From: Lachnospiraceae bacterium UBA7179
Lineage (GTDB): Bacteria > Bacillota > Clostridia > Lachnospirales > Lachnospiraceae
Length of the DNA stretch: 64,000 nt
Reading direction: 5' to 3'
Assembly: GCA_002491195.1 (NCBI GenBank)
Contig: DKVL01000090.1
Span: 5,600 to 69,599 of the forward strand
This document shows, piece after piece, positions 26,116 through 35,826 of this stretch. Numbering within the stretch: the first letter of the stretch is position 1; every line of letters starts with the position of its first letter. The position numbers and the translations under genes were made by a program. The notes under the pieces are model-generated. The model was given only the letters and a program-made list of their open reading frames with translations, did not search any database and was not told where the DNA came from.

Positions 26116-27888
26116 TTAAATCCTCGTATCAAAAATGCCACAGAAGGAATCCACAGGGTCTTCGCCCGTAAACGCCTCCTCGCCCGTCATCAGCTTCGCA
26201 ACCAGCGCATCCAGCGTGGAATCATTGCTGTCATAAGTGTTGATATACGTTCTCGCCTGTGGAATATCTGCGAGCACAAACGGATGCTGCACACCGATCA
26301 CGACTACAGGCAGTTCAAATACATACCAGGGAATCTCCCCGCCGCCCTTCGTCATGCCAAATGCAGGACGCGCAACTGGCTGGAATCCGCCCGGAATGTC
26401 CACCAGTGTGATGATCAGATCCTGGTTTTCGCGGAACTCCTTGATCGGAGTCTTCCCTGCGAAATACATGTTGATATCCGGCTTTTCTCCCGCTTGTATC
26501 TGCTTCTGCATCTTCTCGATCGGACTTTCGTATAGAAAAGCATCAAAGCCTTTCGCTGCCAGCTTGTCGCGCAGCACTTCCGCCGGCGATTTCTTCGCTC
26601 CGAACAGCGCTCCAAGTCCCGGTGCGGACAATCCTTTCACATACACGATCATGATACGCTTATAACGCTCTGGCGTGACCGGAAGTACATCCTTGTCCTT
26701 ATATTTAACTAAAGTGACAGACCTGTCAGATATCTCTTTCTGCATGGCAATATGCGCCTCGCATCCAACAATCTCATGTACCTGCCCACGCGGCGGCATG
26801 ATCTTTGTCTTTGCCTTCTTGTGCAGTCCCATGTGCGCCTTGAGCGCCAGAATGCGGTGAAGTGCATCGTCAAGCCGCTCGTCTGTGATCCGTCCGTCCA
26901 GATATCCCTGCTTCATGCTCGCAAAATCTTCGTCCATCTCATTGAAGAACAGGAACATATCCACACCCGCTGCGATCGCCGCCGGGAGCACATCACTGCG
27001 CTTCATGCGGCAGGTCAGTCCTACCATATGCGACGCGTCAGTCAATATCATTCCATTGAATCCAAGTTTCCCACGCAGCAGTCCCTGAATCAGCTCCGGT
27101 GAAAGTGTTGCCGGCATCATCTCGTCATCTGTGATATCCGGGTTAAAGCGGCGCGCATATGCCGGCTGCATAATATGACCTGCCATGATCGCCTCAAGTC
27201 CATTGTCAATGAGTGTCCTGTAGACTAAACCAAACGTCTCGTCCCACTCCTCACAGCTCATGTCATTCACGCTGTTCGCCACATGCTGGTCTCGGAAATC
27301 CAGTCCGTCGCCCGGGAAATGCTTTGCCGCACAGCAAAATCCCGGATTAGCGTGTGCACCGTCCATGTATGCCTTTGCCATCTTTGCAACCCGCTTCGGA
27401 TCATTGCCGTAAGTGCGTAGCCCGATCACCGGATTTTCCCAGTTGTATATGATATCACTGACCGGCGCAAAGGATAAATTACAGCCGATCGCCGCAGCCT
27501 CCCTGTTTGCCATATACCCCAGCTGATAAGCATAGTCGACATTTCTGGTCGCGCCGATCTTGGTCTGGCTTCCAATCATCGTACCATCCGTACATGCGCC
27601 GTTACCGCCATTCTCGGTATTGCAGGCAATGATCAGTGGAATCTTGCTGTTCTCCTGCAGGATCCGGTTCTGCTCATAGATCTCATCCGCTGTCCCCGGA
27701 TTGTATCGAATGCCGCCGATATGGTAATCATTCACTGTCATCTTCAGATAGTCTTCCGTGCGGGAGGAACCCATGTTAAAAAACAGCTGTCCTATTTTCT
27801 CGTCAATGTCCATCCCTGCAATGGTGTCCTCAACCCACCTGCAGTCCTCATCCGACAGGTTGAACGGCTTTGCTTTCATATCTACCAT
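26116..27888 (-). CDS. GH3 family glycosidase (beta-N-acetylhexosaminidase-like)
   Basis: 590-residue cytoplasmic glycoside hydrolase. The catalytic barrel (about 15-350) carries KHFPGDGLDFRDQH, the NagZ-type loop in which a His/Asp pair acts as acid/base, and the nucleophile Asp in ILTDASHMVG. A second domain of about 200 residues follows, as in two-domain GH3 enzymes of the NagZ clade. Within a glucuronide/hexuronate operon it may remove terminal HexNAc from glycosaminoglycan or host-glycan fragments; that substrate is inferred. ATG 27888 follows AAGGAG at ten bases. Confidence 0.88.
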   Translation of the reverse strand: MVDMKAKPFNLSDEDCRWVEDTIAGMDIDEKIGQLFFNMGSSRTEDYLKMTVNDYHIGGIRYNPGTADEIYEQNRILQENSKIPLIIACNTENGGNGACTDGTMIGSQTKIGATRNVDYAYQLGYMANREAAAIGCNLSFAPVSDIIYNWENPVIGLRTYGNDPKRVAKMAKAYMDGAHANPGFCCAAKHFPGDGLDFRDQHVANSVNDMSCEEWDETFGLVYRTLIDNGLEAIMAGHIMQPAYARRFNPDITDDEMMPATLSPELIQGLLRGKLGFNGMILTDASHMVGLTCRMKRSDVLPAAIAAGVDMFLFFNEMDEDFASMKQGYLDGRITDERLDDALHRILALKAHMGLHKKAKTKIMPPRGQVHEIVGCEAHIAMQKEISDRSVTLVKYKDKDVLPVTPERYKRIMIVYVKGLSAPGLGALFGAKKSPAEVLRDKLAAKGFDAFLYESPIEKMQKQIQAGEKPDINMYFAGKTPIKEFRENQDLIITLVDIPGGFQPVARPAFGMTKGGGEIPWYVFELPVVVIGVQHPFVLADIPQARTYINTYDSNDSTLDALVAKLMTGEEAFTGEDPVDSFCGIFDTRI

Positions 27889-27923
27889 TGTACCACTTCT
27901 CCTTTTTATAATCTATGTTTTAT

Positions 27924-28772
27924 CTATATTTTACCAAGATTCTTGAGAAATTGTTCCTTTTTCTCCTGCTGGTATCCATCACCGTAAGTACCCTTCAGGA
28001 AATATCCGATTCCTTCTTTGGCAAATTCTTCCCAGCTCTGTTTCTCATGTTTCACCAGGATCGGATAATAGTACACTCCGTTTTTTTCCGCCGCATCCAG
28101 ATCTCCTGGGGCATCCCCGCACATCAGTACATGATCCGGGGCATATCCCCGCTTCATCAGCTCACCGATACAGAATGCCTTGCTCCCAGAATCCTGTGCC
28201 AGCACCACATCCGTATACTCCAGCAGTCCATAAAAATCCCACTCATCCAGCACTGCACTCAGATTTGCGCTGGATACGATCGCGATATCCGCATCGCGGT
28301 GCGCTCTCTTTAAGGCTTCCAGCACGCCAGGAAAAGGACGTTTGTCCTCCTCCGGGAGTCTGTCTATGGACTGATTGACCGCGCTGCTCCACGCCAGAGC
28401 CTTGCGCAGACAGATGTTGTCCTTTCGGATGATCTCACGCTCCAGGGCGGCATTGGACAATTCCGGCGTCTCGTTCACCCACTTTTCCAAAGCATCAAGT
28501 TCCTCGATCTCGCAATACTTTTCCCGTATCTCACCAAGCGCCTTTACCAGTCCCTTAAAACGGTTGATACCGCGTGTCATCGTGTACAGATTGATCTCAT
28601 TCCAACGCTCCAGTATCGCCCCACGCCACTCTTCCAGCCCCCACTCTGCAACCATACAGGGTCCAAAGCAGCGGATATGTTTAATGTCCATCGTGTCCAT
28701 GGCACAGCCATCACTGTCCACACAGACAAGAAAGTCACTTCGCTTCGTGTACGCCATAAACTTATCTGCCAT
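27924..28772 (-). CDS. HAD-superfamily hydrolase
   Basis: 282-residue HAD phosphatase-like protein. The nucleophile motif is VDSDGCAMDTM, motif II is IAIVSSAN, motif III Lys is in DSGSKAFCIGEL and motif IV is MCGDAPGDLDAA. A helical cap of about 100 residues lies between motifs I and II. It sits inside the glycoside operon between the symporter and the GH3 gene, so a sugar phosphate is a likely substrate. ATG 28772 follows AAGGGGG. Confidence 0.88.
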   Translation of the reverse strand: MADKFMAYTKRSDFLVCVDSDGCAMDTMDIKHIRCFGPCMVAEWGLEEWRGAILERWNEINLYTMTRGINRFKGLVKALGEIREKYCEIEELDALEKWVNETPELSNAALEREIIRKDNICLRKALAWSSAVNQSIDRLPEEDKRPFPGVLEALKRAHRDADIAIVSSANLSAVLDEWDFYGLLEYTDVVLAQDSGSKAFCIGELMKRGYAPDHVLMCGDAPGDLDAAEKNGVYYYPILVKHEKQSWEEFAKEGIGYFLKGTYGDGYQQEKKEQFLKNLGKI

Positions 28773-28802
28773 CTTCCATCCCCCTTTCTTATTATATTAT
28801 TC

Positions 28803-28891
28803 CAGAAAAAACGCCGCCCTCTGTGTTCTTCCAACCATCTTAGTATTTTCTATTCCACCGAAGAACGCTGCCCATGGTTTAGCGCTTCTTT
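28803..28891 (-). repeat. Two-hairpin intergenic element, copy B (variant)
   Basis: In transcript orientation it shows GGGCAGCGTTCTTC, a CTAAG, and then AGAACACAGAGGGCGGCGTT. Two hairpins with AAGAACGC-type arms follow each other: GAAAAAACGC/GTGTTCTTC and AAGAACGCT/AGCGCTTCTT. The element overlaps the symporter stop codon and fills the 106-bp gap before the HAD gene inside the operon. Confidence 0.5.
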
Positions 28892-30264
28892 GCAAGCACA
28901 GCAACGTTCTCTTCCACGCGCTTCTTATTCAGCGGATAGATAAAGATCAAAAATACTGCCACAAGTGTAAAACCAATGATCGGTGCAATGCAGGAAAGCT
29001 TAAAAATCCGCTCTGTAACCTCCGGGTCAAACGCTGTCGCATTGGAATATCCGATCATGGTCAGCAGTGAACCTGTAAGCCCTGCGGAAAGCGCCTGGCC
29101 GAGTTTCCTTGCAAAAGAGTATACAGAATAAATCGTTCCATCCTCGCGCACGCCATTCTTCACCTCTGCATCGTCAATAACGTCCGTGATCATTGCCCAG
29201 ATCACTGTATTAAAGAATCCGAGCCCTATATAGGCAACCGTAAAAAATCCAACATACACAAACGCGTTCGACGGATGCACGATCAGGCAGACCAGATACA
29301 CAACTGCAGCCGACGCACAGGAGACTACTGACAGCTCCTTCTTGCCAAACTTTGCGGACAGCCTGGAGGCAAGCGGTGCACAGATCACAAGCATCGCGAT
29401 CGTTCCTGTCAGAGAAGACATTGACTGCGCTGTCGCATTACCATAGTAGTTCGGGAACACATAGCCAGCCATGCCCTGCATCGTCAGCATCGCAAGAAGC
29501 AGAGCGATCGCTGCCGCTATGATACCAAGCAGTGAGCGGTTTGTCACAAGACTCTTGAGCAGCTTGCCAATATTCAACTTTGTGTTGTTTGCCGGAACTT
29601 CCACACGCTCTGTCACCAGCTTAAAGCAAAGCATATAGCAGATGATTGCCATCACACCAAATACACCTGCGATAACAGTCATGCGCGTACCAGACAAAAC
29701 GGTATTTCCATTAACTGTCTCATAGGCAAACATCGGAGTACCTACGCCAATAACAAGACCTGCCAGTGTCGCACCGATCGTTCTCCATGTAGAGAGTGAT
29801 GCACGATCCTTTGGATCCGGAGAAACTGCAGATGCCATGGAACCATACGGAATATTGATGGAAGTATAGAAGATGGAACCCCACAAAATATAGGTAATGA
29901 CCATCCAGAATACCTTGAACCCATATGCCATATGGGCAAATCCCGACTGATAGATCAGGAACGACGCGATTGCCACCGGCCCGCACATACGCCTGATCCA
30001 TGGTTTGAACTTGCCGTCTTTCGTCGGCTTGGAGCGGTCAACGATCTGCCCCATCGTCACATCCGTGAAAGCGTCGATAAACCGTGCTGCCATCATCAGC
30101 AGTCCCACGACAGCCGCATCAATTCCCATAACGTCCGTATAAAATTTCAACATAAAACTGGAGGACAAAATAAACGTAAAATCATTACCAAAGTCACCAA
30201 ACATGTACCCCACTTTGTCTTTCATGCCAAACGGGGCCACTGTTTTATTTGTATTATCTGCCAT
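28879..30264 (-). CDS. GPH-family (MFS) glycoside/hexuronide:cation symporter
   Basis: 461-residue membrane transporter with about twelve hydrophobic helices. The N-terminus reads KVGYMFGDFGNDFTFILSS, and the loop MGQIVDRSKPTKDGKFKPW is the signature of the glycoside-pentoside-hexuronide family (relatives of UidB, MelB, XynP). It would import an intact glycoside for the intracellular GH2 and GH3 enzymes. ATG 30264 follows GAGGAGG and the gene is 54 bp after GH2. The stop codon is embedded in a repeat hairpin. Confidence 0.92.
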   Translation of the reverse strand: MADNTNKTVAPFGMKDKVGYMFGDFGNDFTFILSSSFMLKFYTDVMGIDAAVVGLLMMAARFIDAFTDVTMGQIVDRSKPTKDGKFKPWIRRMCGPVAIASFLIYQSGFAHMAYGFKVFWMVITYILWGSIFYTSINIPYGSMASAVSPDPKDRASLSTWRTIGATLAGLVIGVGTPMFAYETVNGNTVLSGTRMTVIAGVFGVMAIICYMLCFKLVTERVEVPANNTKLNIGKLLKSLVTNRSLLGIIAAAIALLLAMLTMQGMAGYVFPNYYGNATAQSMSSLTGTIAMLVICAPLASRLSAKFGKKELSVVSCASAAVVYLVCLIVHPSNAFVYVGFFTVAYIGLGFFNTVIWAMITDVIDDAEVKNGVREDGTIYSVYSFARKLGQALSAGLTGSLLTMIGYSNATAFDPEVTERIFKLSCIAPIIGFTLVAVFLIFIYPLNKKRVEENVAVLAKKR

Positions 30265-30318
30265 AAAAATCCTCCTCTCGGATTTATCTCTATCTATTTT
30301 ACATTTTGCATTTGTATT

Positions 30319-32586
30319 TTATTTCTTATCGATCTTGATCAGCTGCGCGTTCAAAGTCTCCAGAAAACCATCCGGCAGCATATTGCCAGCCATGCCCACC
30401 ATTCCTTCCGGCGCCATGGATTTCATCATATCCCACATGCCAACACCCGGGCGCACATCAAAGTTCGTCGCAAGCTTCACTGCCTTTGCCACAATTTCCA
30501 TCGCCTCCGGGCACTCTGCCAGCTCTTCCATCTTACACCTGACATTATACTTGCCCTCCGGGAACTCCATCGGTGCCTTGAGATCCAGATCACCTGCCAG
30601 CTTAAACCAGTTTGCCACGCCCTCTGCCCGTTCATTCACTTCGGGAAGAACATAGATAGCCGGCTCCTTCTCAACCTTCTCCAGCGTCATACTGTCCTTG
30701 CAGCTGCCCGCCAGTGCCAGGATACTGTTAAAGCCGTCCTTCAGCGCTATGGTAAAGACAAACACCTTATCCGCTGTCATGACCTGCGCAAGCTCCCCAT
30801 TGACAAACAGGGAAACCGTCGGCTGGTTCGAGTACACACGGATCTGCGTCGTCTCCCCTGCGCGCTGCGCATACCGTTTTCCGCACAGATGCACCATCGG
30901 CTCCTTATTCCAGTATGCCTTATAAATGTAATAACTATCCTTTCTGGTCTGACGGTCCATTGTGACAAGCCCTTTGTTGTTGCGTCCTGCTACACCGCCT
31001 TCATTTCTCGCCGCGCATCCAAAATCGAACATGTTCCACACATGGCTCGACCAGATCCAGGGACGCTCGTCAAGCACTTTTGCCATATGCTCATGGTACA
31101 ATGCCTGATACTCCTCGCTGTAATCCTTGCATGCCGGATTCGGTCCGTGATAGGTGATGATGCCCTCACAGCCATATTCCGAGAGACCTAAGCAGATTTC
31201 CGGGTGCGCCTTGTGGAAATTATCAAGCCAGGGACCGTTGTCCTCCATCTTTCCGCCGTACCAGCCAAAGTAATGGTTGTAACTCTCGACATCCGTGATA
31301 TTGTGGACAGGACTGTCAACCGGCGTCATGGAAACATGCGCGATCGTAGTCAGACGCGTCGGGTCTAACTCCTTGCAGAGCGCATTCAGCTCCTTGTGAT
31401 TTTCAACCAGCTGCTCTGAGATGCCTCCGATCAGAATCTCATTGGACACTCCCCAGAAACAGATACTCGGGTGATTGTAATTTTGCAGGATCAGCTCCTT
31501 CATCTGTGTGATACAGTTCTGGTGTGCCTCTGGATCTTTGCTCATCACACTGATAAACGGAATCTCTGCCCACACGATGAATCCAAGCTCGTCACATGCG
31601 TCATAAAAATCCTGCGAGTGCTGGTAATGCGCGAGACGAATCGTATTTGCGCCCAGTTCCTTGATGATCCTGGCATCTTGATAGTGGTCTTCCCTCGTCA
31701 GCGCATTGCCCTTGTAGAGCTGGTCCTGGTGGCGGCTGACACCGCGCAGCGGAGTCGGAACACCATTTAATATAAAGCCTTTGTCCGGATCACACGAAAA
31801 GCTTCTGACACCCACGCGCGCTGAAACCATATCATACACTTCGTTGCGCCTCTGCAGCACTGCCGTAACTGTGTATAGATACGGATTGTCACAATCCCAC
31901 AAAACTACATCGGGCACAAAAATCTTCACTGCTGTGCTGTCCGCTGGACGAACGCAGTATCCCACTTCTCTTCCATCCGCGTCACAGATACGATAGAGAA
32001 CAGTAAAATTCTCGTCCGCGTCAACGACCCATGACTCCAGCGTAAACTCGGCACCGCCGCACTGTGTGGGAACTGCCGTAACCTTCAGGCCATTGCTGCC
32101 CCAGTACAACAGTTCAAAGTGCGTCTTCGGGACGCTGATGAGATTCAGGCCACGGTAAAGTCCACCGTAAAATGTAAAATCTGCAGACTGCGGATACACG
32201 TTGCTCTTGTTCTCATTGCTGCAGGCAACTGCGATCAGGTTTTCCCCATCTTCCCTGCACGCATCTGTAATATCTGCGCGGAAGGTCGAGTAGCCGCCCT
32301 CGTGATAACAGATTTCCTTACCGTTCACATACACTGTTGCCTGCTGCCCTGCCGCCGGAATATCCACAAAGACACGGCCGCCATCCAGGGGCTGTTTCGG
32401 TGTCTCAAATGTCCTCGCATACCAGTAACAGCCGCGGTCATAGCTTCCGTTTCCATCATGGCCGTCCACCGCATTCCATGTGTGAGGCAGATCGACCAGT
32501 TTCCAGTCCGCTGGAAGTTCGTTCGGAAGTCCCGCATTCTCCTGGATAAACCTCCAACTTTTGTTGAGATTGATGATTGTTCTCAT
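30319..32586 (-). CDS. GH2 glycoside hydrolase (beta-glucuronidase or beta-galactosidase)
   Basis: 755-residue cytoplasmic enzyme, first gene of the operon. It has the GH2 order: jelly-roll sugar-binding domain (about 1-165), Ig-like domain, and barrel from about 280. The barrel has GVSRHQD, NTIRLAHYQH, the acid/base Glu in WGVSNEIL and the nucleophile Glu in GLSEYGCEG. Downstream GRNNKGLVTMDR contains an N-x-K that in true glucuronidases contacts the carboxylate, but similar sequences occur in beta-galactosidases. The uxuA context favours a glucuronidase. About 150 extra C-terminal residues are of unknown use. ATG 32586 follows AAAGGAGG. Confidence 0.88.
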   Translation of the reverse strand: MRTIINLNKSWRFIQENAGLPNELPADWKLVDLPHTWNAVDGHDGNGSYDRGCYWYARTFETPKQPLDGGRVFVDIPAAGQQATVYVNGKEICYHEGGYSTFRADITDACREDGENLIAVACSNENKSNVYPQSADFTFYGGLYRGLNLISVPKTHFELLYWGSNGLKVTAVPTQCGGAEFTLESWVVDADENFTVLYRICDADGREVGYCVRPADSTAVKIFVPDVVLWDCDNPYLYTVTAVLQRRNEVYDMVSARVGVRSFSCDPDKGFILNGVPTPLRGVSRHQDQLYKGNALTREDHYQDARIIKELGANTIRLAHYQHSQDFYDACDELGFIVWAEIPFISVMSKDPEAHQNCITQMKELILQNYNHPSICFWGVSNEILIGGISEQLVENHKELNALCKELDPTRLTTIAHVSMTPVDSPVHNITDVESYNHYFGWYGGKMEDNGPWLDNFHKAHPEICLGLSEYGCEGIITYHGPNPACKDYSEEYQALYHEHMAKVLDERPWIWSSHVWNMFDFGCAARNEGGVAGRNNKGLVTMDRQTRKDSYYIYKAYWNKEPMVHLCGKRYAQRAGETTQIRVYSNQPTVSLFVNGELAQVMTADKVFVFTIALKDGFNSILALAGSCKDSMTLEKVEKEPAIYVLPEVNERAEGVANWFKLAGDLDLKAPMEFPEGKYNVRCKMEELAECPEAMEIVAKAVKLATNFDVRPGVGMWDMMKSMAPEGMVGMAGNMLPDGFLETLNAQLIKIDKK

Positions 32587-32615
32587 GTAAAATCCTCCTT
32601 TCGGTTTGTCTGGCA

Positions 32616-32646
32616 ATTATAGTTCTTTTGTATCCAACTTGTACAA
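32616..32646 (-). promoter_or_regulatory. Promoter of the glycoside operon in the GH2/araC gap
   Basis: A perfect TATAAT (- strand, 32616-32621) lies 19 bp from TTGTAC (32641-32646). The -35 overlaps a dyad TACAAT-AC-ATTGTA that could be an operator. The whole 311-bp gap 32587-32897 is very AT-rich; the AraC-type gene must also be transcribed from here, but its promoter is not clear. Nothing else was recognised in the gap. Confidence 0.6.
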
Positions 32647-32897
32647 TACATTGTATAACTGCCACATTGTTTATATGTTAATTTATACATTTTTTATCAC
32701 ATATCAATGCATTTTTTGTTATTTCTGCATACCTATATCATATTTTCAAATTCTGCATTTGGCGATATACGATTTTTTGTATTTTTTGCATTTTTATTAT
32801 ATTGTGTTGCTTTTACACAAAAAATGTGCAAAAATAAATAAAAAAAGTTTGTATTTTTCACACTGTTTTTGGGAATTTTAGAAAAGAGTTGATGCTC

Positions 32898-34148
32898 ATG
32901 AGCAAGAACATATTGTCCTTTGTACAAGATCTGTTAGAAAGTAACCGTATTCCCGTTCATTTTGCCACACTTCCATGCGATGACATCGCATGGATGGACT
33001 GTGGTCTGCGCGCAGACATCCTGCCAGACTACAAACCGAATTTTACCCATAACTATCTAAATAACTTAAAAGAGAAAACCATCTACCAGCTAAGAGATGC
33101 CTTTCAGTGCTCCTATAGTATTTTGCGCCCCCCCGACAGCAATACCGTGATGGTATGCGGCCCGGTTCTATTTGAGGAGATGCGCCCCTCCCGCATGAAT
33201 GAGATTGCTGCCAAAATACAGCTTCCGCCGGAACTGCATACAGTTCTGCAAAGCTACTATCTGCGTCTGGCATCATTTCCCGTTCCGGCGGTTTATTACA
33301 GTATTTTCCTGACACTCGGGAATTATCTGTTTGGGGAAAACCAGTATGAGACCATTTATCAGGACTTAAATGATATGAATGAATGGTATGAATCCTACTC
33401 CCACCATTATCGCAGTACCGGGGATTCCATGATGAATATTGAAATGATCGAGATGCGGTATGCACTGGAATCACAACTGCTGGACGCTGTTTTCAGCGGA
33501 AATGAAGCCAAGGCAATGGCGATCGTCTCCAAGCTGTCGTCCGTCACGCTGCCTTGCAGGCTGTCCGACGAACTGCGCGACTGCAAGGACTACACGATCA
33601 CCTTCAATACCCTGTTTCGGAAAAAGGCGGAGGAAGCCGGTGTGCACCCGATCCATATTGACCTGTGCTCCAACCATCATGTCCAGCTCATCGAGCAGGT
33701 CACAAGCAAGGACCAATGCCGCACAATCTGGTCCCGGATCGTGCTCAACTACTGCCGCCTGATCCGCAAGCATACACTCAAGGACTACTCCCTGCTGACA
33801 CAGAAACTCATCACCTATATCAATTCCGACCTGACAGCAGACTTAAGTCTAAAGGCAATGTCCGAATGGCTGAATGTTAATGCCAGCTACCTGTCCACGC
33901 TGTTCAAGAAAGAAGTCGGCATCCCACTGACTGACTACGTCAACCGTCAGCGCATCGACCAGGCAAAGAAGCTCCTCATCGTGACTGAGCTTCCAACAAA
34001 AACGATTGCACAGCAATGCGGTATCCCGGACATCTATTATTTCAGCCGCCTGTTCAAAAAGAGAACCGGCGTCACACCAAAATTGTACCGTGAAAGCGTC
34101 ACCAGGAACCATGATCTACAACAGTATAAGGATGTAGATTTCAACTGA
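32898..34148 (+). CDS. AraC-family transcriptional regulator
   Basis: 416-residue regulator divergent from the glycoside operon and its likely activator. The C-terminal 100 residues form the double helix-turn-helix: LSLKAMSEWLNVNASYLSTL, then FKKEVGIPLTDYVNRQRI, then TIAQQCGIPDIYYFSRLFKK and GVTPKLYR. The N-terminal 300 residues are a sensor region without membrane segments. I choose ATG 32898, nine bases after AAAAGAG; an ATG at 32892 is also possible. No CcpA-type cre site was evident between the genes. Confidence 0.9.
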   Translation: MSKNILSFVQDLLESNRIPVHFATLPCDDIAWMDCGLRADILPDYKPNFTHNYLNNLKEKTIYQLRDAFQCSYSILRPPDSNTVMVCGPVLFEEMRPSRMNEIAAKIQLPPELHTVLQSYYLRLASFPVPAVYYSIFLTLGNYLFGENQYETIYQDLNDMNEWYESYSHHYRSTGDSMMNIEMIEMRYALESQLLDAVFSGNEAKAMAIVSKLSSVTLPCRLSDELRDCKDYTITFNTLFRKKAEEAGVHPIHIDLCSNHHVQLIEQVTSKDQCRTIWSRIVLNYCRLIRKHTLKDYSLLTQKLITYINSDLTADLSLKAMSEWLNVNASYLSTLFKKEVGIPLTDYVNRQRIDQAKKLLIVTELPTKTIAQQCGIPDIYYFSRLFKKRTGVTPKLYRESVTRNHDLQQYKDVDFN

Positions 34149-34160
34149 TTTTATATGAAA

Positions 34161-34200
34161 GAATCGAGCAGGGAAAACATTCCCTGCTCGATTCTTATAT
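34161..34200. terminator. Strong bidirectional terminator
   Basis: Seventeen-base arms AAGAATCGAGCAGGGAA and TTCCCTGCTCGATTCTT around a four-base loop, between the convergent regulator gene and the ThrE genes. Confidence 0.9.
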
Positions 34201-34209
34201 TTCGAATAG

Positions 34210-34728
34210 TTATAACCCTTTCTTATGGACTTTACTGTTCACTGTAACATTCTGTGCCATATCATATCGCACCTTAAATTGTATCCGTTTATGGCTAATA
34301 TGGTAAAATACCAGCGATACCACCACAATCCCGACTGCAATTCCAAGCGCTATGACAATGGTCTGCGCTGCATAAATTCTGGCGTCCGTCCCTTCCCCAT
34401 CCACGATGGCACGCATCGTAGCGTAAAGCATTCCGCCTGGCACCAAAGGTATAATCGATGGAATCAGAAACACCGTCGCTGGCGCTTTCACAACCCTTGC
34501 CAACACCTCCGCGTAAAACGTGACCACTGCTGCCGGAATCAAATTCTGCAGCAATAAGGTCAGTCCTGCTTCCACAAGCACACAATACAAAAAAGTAGAA
34601 AGCACTCCGCCAACGCATCCATAGATGATCTTATTCCGCTTTATATTGACATTCAGACAATAGCCGGCTGTTCCAATTGCCGCTGTCAGGATCATAACAA
34701 GATACTTTTCACAAAATACTCCGATCAT
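34210..34728 (-). CDS. Threonine/serine exporter subunit, ThrE_2 type
   Basis: 172-residue membrane protein with four to five helices, matching the C-terminal half of ThrE (PF12821-type). Signature segments are FLIPSIIPLVPGGMLYATMR and a basic cytoplasmic tail. With the upstream gene it would form a two-part amino-acid exporter. Start ATG 34728 overlaps the stop of the upstream gene (ATGA) and uses the GGAGGG inside it. The longer open frame upstream is non-coding. Confidence 0.88.
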   Translation of the reverse strand: MIGVFCEKYLVMILTAAIGTAGYCLNVNIKRNKIIYGCVGGVLSTFLYCVLVEAGLTLLLQNLIPAAVVTFYAEVLARVVKAPATVFLIPSIIPLVPGGMLYATMRAIVDGEGTDARIYAAQTIVIALGIAVGIVVVSLVFYHISHKRIQFKVRYDMAQNVTVNSKVHKKGL

Positions 34729-35510
34729 CTTAATATCCCTCCAAACATCATGATTGCAACACCAAATCCTGCAGCAATGGCAACTGCGATCATCAGCGCC
34801 TCGGCAAGCCGCAGAATCCCTGTGATAATATCCCCGCACATCATATCGCGAAGGGAATTCATCAGATTGATGCCCGGAATCAGCAGCATAATACTTCCGA
34901 TCATAACCTTGTCCACATTCTGTCCAATCCCAATCACAGTTGACAGACAGCAGAGCACTCCCGCGACGATCGATACCACAAAACTGTACACCACCCTGTT
35001 TCTGTTATGCGATGAGAAAAAATAATCCCAAAAATACATCAGTACTGCCACAATTCCTGCCGCCAGGCCATCACGCAGATTCCCTCCGAAAAAAATTGCA
35101 AAAGCCGATGCCAGCAGCACGTATCCTGTGATTTTTGACTTATAAATACGCTTCTGCTCCGGTGCCATAATCGTACGGATTTCCTGATCAATCTCACTGC
35201 ATGGCGGTTTCTTCTCACAGATGTACCGCGACAACGCATTCAGATCTTCTAACTTATTCAGATCCGTCGGATGTGGATTGATCCGTCTGGTCAGCGTATA
35301 GTTCTTTCCCTCATCCGTCTTCCAGCTTAAGATAATCAAGGACAAAATCGTAAACACATCCACAATGCCCCCGCCATATGCCGTGCAGATGCGGGTAATG
35401 GTATCCTCGACCCGCAGAATCTCCGCCCCACAGCGAAGCATCGTCTCCCCCATGTCCAATGCACACTCCATCACAAGCGCCGGATCCTCGCAAGACTTCT
35501 CCCTGTCCAT
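34725..35510 (-). CDS. Threonine/serine exporter subunit, ThrE (DUF1212) type
   Basis: 261-residue membrane protein equal to the N-terminal half of ThrE. A soluble N-terminal part of about 115 residues (MGETMLRCGAEILRVEDTI) precedes five hydrophobic helices, with IMLLIPGINLMNSLRDMM as the family motif. Export of threonine or serine is known for Corynebacterium ThrE; split versions are common in Firmicutes. ATG 35510 follows AGGAGG. It is divergent from ptb; a dyad TGGAC-N5-GTCCA lies at 35572-35586. Confidence 0.88.
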   Translation of the reverse strand: MDREKSCEDPALVMECALDMGETMLRCGAEILRVEDTITRICTAYGGGIVDVFTILSLIILSWKTDEGKNYTLTRRINPHPTDLNKLEDLNALSRYICEKKPPCSEIDQEIRTIMAPEQKRIYKSKITGYVLLASAFAIFFGGNLRDGLAAGIVAVLMYFWDYFFSSHNRNRVVYSFVVSIVAGVLCCLSTVIGIGQNVDKVMIGSIMLLIPGINLMNSLRDMMCGDIITGILRLAEALMIAVAIAAGFGVAIMMFGGILR

Positions 35511-35695
35511 ATTGATTACTTCCTCCTGATATTAATCTCTAATCACTATCATATTTCATTTTGGACAGTTCGTCCATATCTTTTATGATACTTTTGGAAT
35601 TACAATTCAACTAGGACTTTGCACCAGATTTTTACCTGTTATTGGAACGAAATAAACAGTGACTGCCATTTTTGATATTATCCCCTCTCTATTCC

Positions 35696-35732
35696 TTGAC
35701 CGTTGTTTTTGAAAGTGTTATTATTTTAACAT
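35696..35732 (+). promoter_or_regulatory. ptb-buk promoter with overlapping Rex-like site
   Basis: TTGACC (35696-35701) and TATTAT (35719-35724) are spaced by 17 bp. The 18-mer GTGTTATTATTTTAACAT at 35715-35732 covers the -10 and agrees with 11 of the 14 fixed bases of the Rex operator TTGTTAA-N4-TTAACAA. A small CCATGC/GCATGG hairpin lies in the leader. The 316-bp gap 35511-35826 holds no other feature besides the dyad near the ThrE gene. Confidence 0.7.
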
Positions 35733-35826
35733 AGGGCCATGCAGAATGGTATTTGTGCCCTCTCTGGCATGGTGGAAGCAGGATCGTGATTCCCTGCAAA
35801 TTAAAATGAATAACGAGGTGTTTCAA

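Noticed and set aside
29932..31191. Long + strand open frame opposite the symporter and GH2 genes
   Set aside because: Shadow of two confident coding regions on the other strand.
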